A stretch of 64,000 nt of DNA from Colwellia sp. C1TZA3 (lineage in GTDB: Bacteria; Pseudomonadota; Gammaproteobacteria; Enterobacterales; Alteromonadaceae): NCBI RefSeq assembly GCF_007954265.1, contig NZ_VOLS01000002.1, forward strand, positions 80,968 through 144,967, in the 5' to 3' direction. Below are positions 18,002 to 26,697 of the stretch, piece after piece (position 1 is the first letter of the stretch; each line of letters starts with the position of its first letter). A program made the position numbers and the translations under genes. The notes beneath the pieces were generated by a model, which worked only from the letters and a program-made list of their open reading frames with translations, made no database searches and was not told where the DNA came from.

Positions 18002-19213
18002 ATGGCAAGAGCAATAGTTTTAGTAATCGACGGTTTTGGTATTGGGCATGCACCCGATGCGGCAGACTTTGGTGATATCAGTGCCAATACTTTTGCTAAT
18101 TTAGCACGATATTTCAATCAGCACGAAAAACGTGAAATCAAATTAACTAATTTAGCAAAAATGGGCTTGGTTCAAGCCGCTTTTGAAGCTGGAAAAGCTA
18201 GTTTTCCTGTGGCAAAGCAAGCGCCTGTGCAAGGTGCCTATGGTTATGCGGCTGAGATCAGCACAGGTAAAGATACGCCAAGTGGCCATTGGGAAATGAT
18301 GGGGGTACCGGTATTATTTGATTGGGACTACTTTCCAAAAGAAGGTAACGCTTTCCCCGCTGATTTGATTGAAAAAATCAACCAAGCAACTGGCTTTGAA
18401 GGTATTTTAGGCGATTGCCACGCATCAGGTACCGATATTATTAACCAACTTGGGCAAACGCATATTAAAACTGGATTGCCTATTTGCTATACCTCTGCTG
18501 ATAGTGTGTTTCAGGTGGCGGCTCATGAAGAACACTTTGGCTTGGATAACCTCTATAAATATTGTGAAACAGTGCGTGAGTTACTTGCTGACAGAAATGT
18601 TGGCCGTGTTATCGCCAGACCTTTTGTTGGCAGTAGCCCTGAAGATTTTACCCGTACGGGTAATCGACGCGACTATTCTATTTTACCGCCAGCACCCACG
18701 GTGTTAGACACTTTCACTCAAGCCGGTGGTTATGTCATCAGTGTCGGTAAAATTGCTGACATTTATGCGCATCAAGGTATCAGCGAAAAAACTAAAGCCA
18801 CGGGTATTGATGCCTTATTAGATGCAACTATTTCGCATATCAATACAGCACAAGATAATAGTCTGATATTTACTAATTTAGTCAATTTTGACCAAGACTA
18901 CGGTCATCGCCGTGATCCGATAGGCTACGCTTTGGCATTAGAAAATTTTGATCAGCGTTTACCCGAAGTGATGGCGGCTATGAATGAAGATGATGTGCTT
19001 TTTTTAACCGCCGATCATGGTTGTGACCCAACTTGGCATGGTAACGACCATACGCGAGAATATGTACCTGTTATTGCATTCCACAAACAGATACGATCTG
19101 TTAATATTGGCGAACGTAGTACTTTTGCCGATATTGGTCAAACTATCGCAGAATTATTTAAATTAGATAAAATGCCCTATGGTACAAGCTTTTTGTCTGA
19201 TCTTGAGCTATGA
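18002..19213 (+). CDS. deoB: Phosphopentomutase
   Basis: A 403-residue metalloenzyme of the alkaline-phosphatase superfamily that interconverts (deoxy)ribose 1- and 5-phosphates. It shows 'LVIDGFGIGHAPDA' at the N-terminus (metal Asp), the phosphorylated threonine region 'GKDTPSGHWEM' near residue 92, and 'LTADHGCDPTWHGNDHTRE' near 338 supplying the remaining manganese ligands. It bridges DeoA and DeoC in deoxynucleoside breakdown. Only 89 bp separate it from the second TonB-receptor gene, with no terminator seen between, so the two are probably co-transcribed from the RutR-like-controlled promoter. Confidence 0.97.
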   Translation: MARAIVLVIDGFGIGHAPDAADFGDISANTFANLARYFNQHEKREIKLTNLAKMGLVQAAFEAGKASFPVAKQAPVQGAYGYAAEISTGKDTPSGHWEMMGVPVLFDWDYFPKEGNAFPADLIEKINQATGFEGILGDCHASGTDIINQLGQTHIKTGLPICYTSADSVFQVAAHEEHFGLDNLYKYCETVRELLADRNVGRVIARPFVGSSPEDFTRTGNRRDYSILPPAPTVLDTFTQAGGYVISVGKIADIYAHQGISEKTKATGIDALLDATISHINTAQDNSLIFTNLVNFDQDYGHRRDPIGYALALENFDQRLPEVMAAMNEDDVLFLTADHGCDPTWHGNDHTREYVPVIAFHKQIRSVNIGERSTFADIGQTIAELFKLDKMPYGTSFLSDLEL

Positions 19214-19302
19214 AACAACACTAATAACTTGGCACTCGCATAAAATGCAAGGCTAATAAAAAAATTTAAACAAAACATAAACAGTTCTTGGGAGAGTACT
19301 TA

Positions 19303-21570
19303 ATGAATGTTTTTCAAAAAACGTCGCTCGCGCTTTGCGTCAATGCGGCTATTTTTGCGTGTGGTGCAGGTGTATCTACAGCTGCTTTAGCACAAGAAAA
19401 TGCTAATAAAACCGATGTTGTCGGCGTTGAAGTTATTGAAGTAACTGCGCGTAAGCGTACTGAAAATATAAAAGATGTGCCTATTTCAGTATCAGCACTT
19501 ACGGCTAAAAAACTTGAAGTATTAGGTTCTTCAGGTATGGATGTTAGATCACTGTCTGCAAAAGTACCAAGTTTATTAATCGAGTCTTCTTTTGGTCGAA
19601 CGTTTCCACGTTTTTACATTCGTGGTTTAGGTAATACAGATTTTGACTTGCTAGCATCACAACCCGTTTCATTGATTTATGATGATGTTGTGTTAGAAAA
19701 TGCCTTAACTAAAGGTATGCCAATGTTTGACATTGAACGTGTAGAAGTTTTGCGTGGTCCTCAAGGCACATTATTTGGCCGTAATACGCCAGCGGGCATT
19801 GTTAAAGTAGAATCGAAAAAGCCAACACAAGACTTTGACGCCAATATTTCTGGCTCGTATGGTAGTTTTGGTAGCACTGATTTTCGTGTTGCTGTTGGTG
19901 GTGGCTTAACAGACACTTTGTCAGCACGCATCGCATTATTACAACAAGACCGTGACGATTGGATTGACAACAAAGCACCTGGCTTTGAGCAAAAAGATCA
20001 ATTAGGCGGTTACGCTGAAACCGCAGGCCGTTTGCAACTATTGTGGGAACCAAGTGACGATTTTTCTGCGTTGTTTAATTACCATTATCGCGATGCCCAA
20101 GCCGATTCACGCGTTTTCAGAGCCAATATCATTAAACCTGGCACCAATGACTTAATTGATAACTTTGACCGCGAAACTGTATTTCAAGATGCTGCTGTTC
20201 GTAATAACCAAACGGTTGATATGAAAGGCGCTAGTTTAAAAATCGAATACAATATGGGTAATCATACCTTAACATCTGTAACCGGTTATGAGTCAGCTGA
20301 AATGTTTTCAGTAGGCGATATTGATGGTGGTTACGGTGCTGCATTCTTAGATGATTACATGGGACCTGGTTTTATTCCTTTCCCTTCTGAAACTGGCGCT
20401 AGAATGCCAGATCATAAGCAACTTACTCAAGAAATACGTATCGCGAGTAACGACTTAGGTAAGTTAGATTATCAATTCGGTTATTTCTTATTTGATGAAG
20501 ACTTAACGATTAATAATTTAAGTTTTAATACCTTAGGCGGCGGAGTACAAGACGGTATTGCGATACAACAAATGAAAACTTCAGCCTGGGCAGTTTTTGC
20601 GTCACTCGATTATGAAGTCTCTAATAAGTTAAGCATTAACGGTGGTTTACGCTATTCAGATGATAAACGTGACTGGGATGGAGAATTAGTTCAGTCACCA
20701 TTTGGTGCGCCAAGTTTTTCTGAAAGTAATAATGTGCAAGACTCACAAGTGAGCGGTGATTTAAGTGCTACTTATGTATTAAACGATGAAACTAACGTTT
20801 ATGCACGTTTAGCTCGCGGTTACCGTGCGCCAAGTATTCAAGGTCGTAGTTTATTATTCTCGGCAAATTCAACAACAGCAGATTCTGAAACAGTAGATTC
20901 TGTAGAAACAGGTTTTAAATCGGTATTTTTAGAAAACACCGCGCGTGTTGATGGCTCAGTATATTACTACGTTGTTAATGATCAGCAGCTAACGGCTGTT
21001 GGTGGTTCGGGTAACGTAGCAAGCCTACTCAACGCAGATAAATCAGTGGGTTATGGTTTTGAGCTTGACTCAGAATACTTTGTTACCCCCAACCTAGCAT
21101 TAACAGCGAGCCTAAGTTATAACCACACAGAATTGCAAGATAGCAATGTTGCTGTGCCGGGTTGTGGCGGTGGTTGTACGGTAACGTCACCATTAAATAG
21201 TGACGGTTTAGCCTTGATTGATGGTAACTCATTACCACAATCGCCTGAGTGGATTTCAAACTTAGCGGCCCGTTGGACGAAAGAAATGGGTGAAGGTCAA
21301 CTTTATGTTTACACTGATTGGTCTTACCGTAGCGAAGTTAACTTCTTCTTATACGAGTCAACAGAGTTTACTGGTGATGCGTTATTAGAAGGTGGTGTTC
21401 GTGTTGGTTACGAATGGTATACAGATAATGCAGAATACGAAGTGGCAGTTTTTGGTCGTAATATTACCGATGAAGAAAAACTTACCGGTGCTATCGATTT
21501 CAACAATTTAACCGGCTATGTTAATGAACCGCGCTTTTGGGGTGTTGAATTTAAAGCTAACTTCTTTTAA
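19303..21570 (+). CDS. TonB-dependent receptor in the nucleoside locus
   Basis: About 755 residues: a signal peptide ending 'STAALAQ', a TonB-box-like 'EVIEVTARK', a plug with 'RFYIRGLGNTDFDLLASQP' and 'IERVEVLRGPQGTLFGRNT', and a beta-barrel ending in aromatic 'FKANFF'. It belongs to the broad FecA/CirA-like receptor group. The ATG at 19303 is preferred over an in-frame TTG at 19288 because GGGAGAG lies just before it and it starts the signal peptide. Placement behind deoB suggests nucleosides, nucleotides or oligonucleotides as cargo; the sequence alone does not prove it. Confidence 0.9.
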   Translation: MNVFQKTSLALCVNAAIFACGAGVSTAALAQENANKTDVVGVEVIEVTARKRTENIKDVPISVSALTAKKLEVLGSSGMDVRSLSAKVPSLLIESSFGRTFPRFYIRGLGNTDFDLLASQPVSLIYDDVVLENALTKGMPMFDIERVEVLRGPQGTLFGRNTPAGIVKVESKKPTQDFDANISGSYGSFGSTDFRVAVGGGLTDTLSARIALLQQDRDDWIDNKAPGFEQKDQLGGYAETAGRLQLLWEPSDDFSALFNYHYRDAQADSRVFRANIIKPGTNDLIDNFDRETVFQDAAVRNNQTVDMKGASLKIEYNMGNHTLTSVTGYESAEMFSVGDIDGGYGAAFLDDYMGPGFIPFPSETGARMPDHKQLTQEIRIASNDLGKLDYQFGYFLFDEDLTINNLSFNTLGGGVQDGIAIQQMKTSAWAVFASLDYEVSNKLSINGGLRYSDDKRDWDGELVQSPFGAPSFSESNNVQDSQVSGDLSATYVLNDETNVYARLARGYRAPSIQGRSLLFSANSTTADSETVDSVETGFKSVFLENTARVDGSVYYYVVNDQQLTAVGGSGNVASLLNADKSVGYGFELDSEYFVTPNLALTASLSYNHTELQDSNVAVPGCGGGCTVTSPLNSDGLALIDGNSLPQSPEWISNLAARWTKEMGEGQLYVYTDWSYRSEVNFFLYESTEFTGDALLEGGVRVGYEWYTDNAEYEVAVFGRNITDEEKLTGAIDFNNLTGYVNEPRFWGVEFKANFF

Positions 21571-21622
21571 TCAGCAGAGTAGCTTTAAAAATAGTTCAGA
21601 AATAGTTTAGAAAGTTAGTATA

Positions 21623-21659
21623 AAAAAAGCCAGTGATCATTTTGATCACTGGCTTTTTT
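21623..21659 (+). terminator. Terminator of the deoB-receptor unit
   Basis: A 17-bp perfect stem (AAAAAAGCCAGTGATCA and its complement) around a 3-nt loop ends in six T. A- and T-runs on both sides allow it to act in both directions. Confidence 0.92.
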
Positions 21660-21846
21660 ATGTACAGGATGTACGGTCAGTTTTTTAGTTCCAGACAAAA
21701 ACTAGTACCAAGATCCATGTCGGCAATATCGCGGGTGCATGGCTGTTCCTAACCATCCATGGCTCCATGGCATTAGTGCACCCTTGTACGTCGATGCACC
21801 CCAGGCTGTATTATTTTCTAAATTCAGTTACCTGATAACAGATTAC

Positions 21847-22899
21847 TTATAACATTCTTATTTTAATCGCATTTGCTAAAACACTGAGAATCTCTTCACT
21901 AGTATCTAAGTCAATACAAGCATCAGTAATACTTTGTCCATAAACCAAAGGCTGCTCGGCGACTACTTTTTGATTACCTGCCACAATAAAACTTTCAATC
22001 ATAATACCAAAGATAGATTGGTTGCCAGCTTGTATTTGCTCAGCTAGTGATTGTGCTACATCCATTTGTTTATTATGATCTTTATAGCTGTTCCCATGAC
22101 TACAATCGATCATTACTTTCTCTGCTAATGCAGATTTAGTCAATGTTTCACCAGTAGCCTTGATATACTCTTGTTGATAGTTCGGTGTTTTACCACCGCG
22201 TAAAATAACGTGAGCAAAAGGGTTGCCATGGGTTTGATAAATACACATTTGACCACTTTTATTTGGCGAATAAAGTACATGTGGCACACTGGCCGCTTTA
22301 ATGGCGTCAACCGCAATTTGAATATTGCCATCGGTACCGTTTTTAAAACCAACCGGGCAAGAAAGTGCAGAAGCCAGTTCTCTATGTACTTGGCTCTCTG
22401 TGGTACGTGCGCCAATAGCGCCCCAACTGATCAAATCAGAAATATATTGACCAGTGACCATATCTAAAAATTCAGTGCCGGCAGCTAAGCCTAATTTATT
22501 GATTTGCAGTAGCAAATTACGCGCTAGGTTGAGTCCTTTAGCGACCTGAAATGATTTATCTAAATCAGGGTCACTAATTAAACCTTTCCAACCTACGGTT
22601 GTGCGAGGTTTTTCAAAATACACTCGCATGACAATCAATAATTCATCAGCATATTTTTCTTGCAAGACTTTTAATTTTTTAGCGTAGTCTATTGCGGCAT
22701 CAGTATCATGAATAGAACAAGGGCCAATAATGACCAGTAGGCGTTTATCATCACCCTTAATAATGGCCTCAATATCCTTGCGGCTATTGATAATAAAATT
22801 CGCGGTTTCATCGTCAAGTGGGATCTGCTGAGCAAGTTCAGCAGGAGAAACTAAATTGTCAATTAATGTGGTTCTAAATTCATCAGTTTTTATGGTCAT
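21847..22899 (-). CDS. 3-deoxy-7-phosphoheptulonate (DAHP) synthase, AroFGH type
   Basis: A 350-residue class I DAHP synthase that condenses PEP and erythrose 4-phosphate at the entry of the shikimate pathway. 'IIGPCSIHDTDAAIDYAKKL' contains the metal cysteine and 'MRVYFEKPRTTVGWKG', 'GARTTESQVHRELAS', 'GFKNGTDG' and 'IMIESFIVAGNQ' follow in the usual order. The feedback amino acid (Phe, Tyr or Trp) cannot be read with confidence, so no aroF/G/H symbol is given. It shares a strand with ppsR and lies near ppsA, which supplies PEP. Confidence 0.95.
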   Translation of the reverse strand: MTIKTDEFRTTLIDNLVSPAELAQQIPLDDETANFIINSRKDIEAIIKGDDKRLLVIIGPCSIHDTDAAIDYAKKLKVLQEKYADELLIVMRVYFEKPRTTVGWKGLISDPDLDKSFQVAKGLNLARNLLLQINKLGLAAGTEFLDMVTGQYISDLISWGAIGARTTESQVHRELASALSCPVGFKNGTDGNIQIAVDAIKAASVPHVLYSPNKSGQMCIYQTHGNPFAHVILRGGKTPNYQQEYIKATGETLTKSALAEKVMIDCSHGNSYKDHNKQMDVAQSLAEQIQAGNQSIFGIMIESFIVAGNQKVVAEQPLVYGQSITDACIDLDTSEEILSVLANAIKIRML

Positions 22900-22921
22900 G
22901 GGCTATCAAATACTTGTTAGC

Positions 22922-22939
22922 CTGCATATAGATATGCAG
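22922..22939. promoter_or_regulatory. Palindrome upstream of the DAHP synthase gene
   Basis: CTGCATATAGATATGCAG has 8-bp perfect arms around AG and lies 22 nt before the start codon. It is a candidate operator or leader hairpin. It does not match the TyrR box. Confidence 0.4.
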
Positions 22940-23027
22940 CGCAATAATAATATCGCGCTAACATAACGAAAATAGTTGGTTAAGTGAACCGCTTTCTAAC
23001 TTTATTATATAACTAAATGCTCTTAAG

Positions 23028-23837
23028 CTAATATTTGTAGCGCTGAAGACCTGTTTCTGACAATATTTTCGCCGTTATTTCTTCAATAGAAAGCTTAGTG
23101 GTATTGAGGAACGGAATTTTTTCTTGTTTATATAATTTTTCTACTTCTCGTACTTCCATGCGACACTGGCGTGCTGATGAGTATTTAGTATTGGCCATTC
23201 TGCCATCGCGAATATCAACTAAACGTTCTGCATCTATGGTTAAACCAAATATTTTCTTTTTATGCATTTTTAAAAAAGTAGGTATTTGTAGTTCTTCCAT
23301 ATCATCATCAGTAAATGGGTAGTTTGCCGCTTTAATACCATATTGCAGGGCTAAGTAAAGTGCTGTTGGTGTTTTACCTGAGCGAGAAACACCGACCAGT
23401 ATTACGTCAGCATGCTCATAGTTAGTGACATTTGAACCGTCATCGTTTGCCATAGAGTAATTAACCGCTTCGATGCGATAGTCATAACTATTCTCATGAA
23501 TACTATGTGTTCTATGGGCTTTAGGCTTAGCTTCAATACCAAGCTCTTGCTCAAGAGGCGCAACAAAGTGTTCAAGAAAATTATAAATAACGCCGTCACA
23601 AGCGTCGATAATTTCTCTAATGTCTGGATTGACGAAGGTATGAAAGACCAGTGGCGGTAAGCCAGTTCGCTTCGCTGCTTTATTTATCCGCTTACAAGCC
23701 TCAAGTGCTTTTTCTTTTGTTTCGACAAAAGGAATGGTGTCGTGCTCAAATTCCATAGGAAAAAGTGATAATAAGGCATGACCAAAAACTTCAGAAGTGA
23801 TCGCTGTACCGTCAGAAATATAAAAAGCTGCTCGCAT
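23028..23837 (-). CDS. ppsR: PEP synthase regulatory protein (bifunctional kinase/pyrophosphorylase)
   Basis: A 269-residue DUF299 protein that inactivates PEP synthase by ADP-dependent phosphorylation of an active-site threonine and reactivates it by phosphorolysis. The family P-loop 'VGVSRSGKTPTALYLA' lies near residues 148-163, followed by 'GIKAANYPF' and a C-terminal 'MANTKYSSARQCRMEV' stretch. It is divergent from ppsA across 251 bp, the usual arrangement in gammaproteobacteria. Confidence 0.96.
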   Translation of the reverse strand: MRAAFYISDGTAITSEVFGHALLSLFPMEFEHDTIPFVETKEKALEACKRINKAAKRTGLPPLVFHTFVNPDIREIIDACDGVIYNFLEHFVAPLEQELGIEAKPKAHRTHSIHENSYDYRIEAVNYSMANDDGSNVTNYEHADVILVGVSRSGKTPTALYLALQYGIKAANYPFTDDDMEELQIPTFLKMHKKKIFGLTIDAERLVDIRDGRMANTKYSSARQCRMEVREVEKLYKQEKIPFLNTTKLSIEEITAKILSETGLQRYKY

Positions 23838-23990
23838 AGTTAATCCTATATATTATGCCGTGATGAATAGGGGATAATGCAATAGTCCCTGGTGAAAACT
23901 TACAAATAGTGCTTTAGTTTCAAGGTTAGCAGTGTAAAATGTCTGTAGCGTGAAATACACCATTTAATCAAACATACTTTGATAAAGGCG

Positions 23991-24059
23991 TTAAGAAAGC
24001 TATTTTTGGGCTATTTTCTGTTTATCGGTTAATAGATTCTTTTAAAATAGCTTTCTTAA
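23991..24059. promoter_or_regulatory. 16-bp perfect inverted repeat in the ppsA leader
   Basis: TTAAGAAAGCTATTTT (23991-24006) is exactly complementary to AAAATAGCTTTCTTAA (24044-24059), with a 37-nt loop. It ends 29 nt before the GTG start of ppsA. It could be an mRNA stem or a pair of operator half-sites. Confidence 0.6.
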
Positions 24060-24088
24060 ATTTTATTATTTTCAGTGGAGATGTTGTC

Positions 24089-26467
24089 GTGCAAGAATAT
24101 GTGCTTTGGTATGAAAATTTAGGAATGAATGATGTTGATCGCGTAGGCGGTAAAAATGCATCATTGGGTGAAATGATTTCAAATCTTTCAAATGTTGGTG
24201 TACAAGTGCCAGGGGGCTTTGCCACCACCTCATTTGCTTTTAATGAATTTCTAGAACAAAGCGGTCTGAACGATAAAATTTATCAGCTGTTAGATGATTT
24301 AGATGTCGGTGATATTAATGCCTTAGCCGAGTGTGGTGCTAAAATTCGTCAATGGGTTATCGACACGCCTTTTTTACCCGACATGCAGCAAGATATTGAA
24401 AAAGCTTACGCAAAACTTGCCGGTGGCTTTGCCGATGACGCTTCATTTGCCGTACGTTCGTCAGCAACCGCCGAAGATATGCCCGACGCTTCGTTTGCCG
24501 GCCAACAAGAAACTTTCCTCAATGTTCGCGGTTTAGACGCGGTAATGATCGCGATTAAACACGTATTTGCTTCACTTTTTAATGACCGCGCTATTTCTTA
24601 CCGTGTACATCAAGGTTATGATCATCGTGGTGTTGCGCTTTCTGCCGGCATTCAGCGCATGGTACGCAGTGATATTTCTGCTAGTGGCGTGATGTTTTCA
24701 ATTGATACTGAATCAGGTTTTGAAGATGTCGTTTTTATTACTTCAAGCTATGGTTTAGGCGAAATGGTGGTGCAAGGTGCGGTTAATCCAGATGAATTTT
24801 ATGTTCATAAGCCAACATTAGCAAAAGGTAAACCTGCGGTTGTACGCCGCAATATTGGTAGTAAAGCCATTAAAATGATTTATGCTGATAATCCAGAGCA
24901 CGGTAAACAAGTTGAAATTGTTGGTATTGACCAAGCACAATCAGATACTTTCTCTCTTACCGATCAAGAAGTTGAAGAATTAGCCAAACAAGCGGTAGTA
25001 ATTGAAAAACATTACGGTCGTGCCATGGACATTGAATGGGCTAAAGACGGTCTAGACGGTAAGTTGTACATTGTACAAGCGCGACCAGAAACGGTTAAAA
25101 GCCGTGAAAATGCTAATGTGATGGAGCAATTTCAATTACAAGCCACCGCCAACATTATTTGTGAAGGTCGCTCGATTGGTCATAAAATAGGTAGTGGTAA
25201 AGCTAAGGTATTATCTTCACTGGCTGAAATGGATAAAATTTTACCGGGTGATGTGTTAGTTACCGATATGACGGATCCAGATTGGGAGCCTATCATGAAA
25301 CGTGCTTCTGCTATTGTCACTAATCGTGGCGGCAGAACCTGTCATGCCGCGATTATTGCTCGTGAAATGGGGATTCCAGCGGTTGTTGGTTGTGGTAACG
25401 CGACTAGTAAAATATCGACAGGTGATGAAGTAACAGTTTCTTGTGCTGAAGGTGATACGGGCTTTATTTATCAAGGCCAATTAGACTTTACCGTTACCAC
25501 TTCAGAAGTTGATTCAATGCCAGATTTACCATTGAAAATAATGATGAATGTCGGCAACCCCGATCGTGCTTTTGCTTTTGCTCGTTTGCCACATGCTGGC
25601 ATTGGTTTGGCGCGTTTGGAGTTTATTATTAACAAAATGATTGGTGTGCATCCGAAAGCGTTATTGAATTTTGATGAGCAATCAGCAGAACTTCAAGAGG
25701 AAATTCGCGAGATTATTGCTGGTTATGACAACCCCGTTGAGTTTTATATTGCTAAGTTAACTGAAGGTATTTCTACCTTAGCTGCCGCCTACGCACCAGA
25801 AAAAGTGATTGTGCGTATGTCTGATTTTAAATCAAACGAATATGCAAACTTAGTCGGTGGTGAAGGCTTTGAGCCGGAAGAAGAAAACCCAATGATAGGT
25901 TACCGGGGTGCTTCACGTTATATCTCGAAAGATTTTAGAGATTGTTTTGCGCTGGAATGTGAGGCGATTAAACGCGTACGTAACGACATGGACATGACCC
26001 ATGTTGAGATTATGATCCCATTTATTCGCACCCTTGGCGAAGCTGCAGCGGTTATTGATATTCTAGCAGAGCATGGTTTAAAACGTGGTGAAAATGGACT
26101 GCGTATTATTATGATGTGTGAATTACCCTCTAATGCTTTATTAGCCGATCAGTTTTTAGACTACTTTGATGGTTTCTCTATTGGCTCTAATGATTTAACG
26201 CAATTAACCTTAGGCTTGGATCGTGACTCTGGTTTAGTTGCTCACCTATTTGATGAGCGAGATCCTGCGATTAAAATTTTGTTAGAAATGGCGATTAAAG
26301 CCTGTAAGGCGCGTGGGAAATATGTCGGTATTTGCGGTCAAGGACCGTCAGATCATCCTGATTTTGCGGCATGGTTAGTCGAAAAGGGCATTGAAAGTTT
26401 ATCACTGAACCCTGATACGGTATTACCCACTTGGTTATATTTAGCGGAACAGCACAATAAAAAGTAA
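24089..26467 (+). CDS. ppsA: Phosphoenolpyruvate synthase
   Basis: A 792-residue enzyme making PEP from pyruvate and ATP in gluconeogenesis. It has an N-terminal nucleotide-binding domain ('DRVGGKNASLGEMI', 'FAVRSSATAEDMPDASFAGQ'), a swivelling phosphohistidine domain ('NRGGRTCHAAIIAREMG', with the phosphorylated His and the preceding Thr that PpsR modifies) and a C-terminal PEP/pyruvate TIM barrel ('MIPFIRTLGEA', 'FSIGSNDLTQLTLG'). The start is GTG at 24089, supported by GGAG 8 nt upstream. A long inverted repeat lies in its leader. Confidence 0.97.
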   Translation: MQEYVLWYENLGMNDVDRVGGKNASLGEMISNLSNVGVQVPGGFATTSFAFNEFLEQSGLNDKIYQLLDDLDVGDINALAECGAKIRQWVIDTPFLPDMQQDIEKAYAKLAGGFADDASFAVRSSATAEDMPDASFAGQQETFLNVRGLDAVMIAIKHVFASLFNDRAISYRVHQGYDHRGVALSAGIQRMVRSDISASGVMFSIDTESGFEDVVFITSSYGLGEMVVQGAVNPDEFYVHKPTLAKGKPAVVRRNIGSKAIKMIYADNPEHGKQVEIVGIDQAQSDTFSLTDQEVEELAKQAVVIEKHYGRAMDIEWAKDGLDGKLYIVQARPETVKSRENANVMEQFQLQATANIICEGRSIGHKIGSGKAKVLSSLAEMDKILPGDVLVTDMTDPDWEPIMKRASAIVTNRGGRTCHAAIIAREMGIPAVVGCGNATSKISTGDEVTVSCAEGDTGFIYQGQLDFTVTTSEVDSMPDLPLKIMMNVGNPDRAFAFARLPHAGIGLARLEFIINKMIGVHPKALLNFDEQSAELQEEIREIIAGYDNPVEFYIAKLTEGISTLAAAYAPEKVIVRMSDFKSNEYANLVGGEGFEPEEENPMIGYRGASRYISKDFRDCFALECEAIKRVRNDMDMTHVEIMIPFIRTLGEAAAVIDILAEHGLKRGENGLRIIMMCELPSNALLADQFLDYFDGFSIGSNDLTQLTLGLDRDSGLVAHLFDERDPAIKILLEMAIKACKARGKYVGICGQGPSDHPDFAAWLVEKGIESLSLNPDTVLPTWLYLAEQHNKK

Positions 26468-26572
26468 ATAACGGTTTAATCCCGCACAAATCTGCTACTT
26501 GAAGTTAAGTTAAAGTTAAGTTGAAGTGGCGCGGGTTTACATTAATTATACATTACTTTTTCATTAAACCAC

Positions 26573-26624
26573 GCCTAGGTGCTTTTTATCATGACGATGA
26601 TAAAAAAGTTCTTAGGCTTTTTTT
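26573..26624 (+). terminator. Terminator after ppsA
   Basis: A long imperfect hairpin: GCCTAGGTGCTTTTTATCAT pairs with ATGATAAAAAAGTTCTTAGGC around GACG, with three mismatched pairs, and runs into seven T. Confidence 0.75.
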
Positions 26625-26697
26625 GTTAACTGATCAAATTGACAATATGGCGTGATATAATATCAGCCACATAATATTGTTAATAGACTTTTCACCT

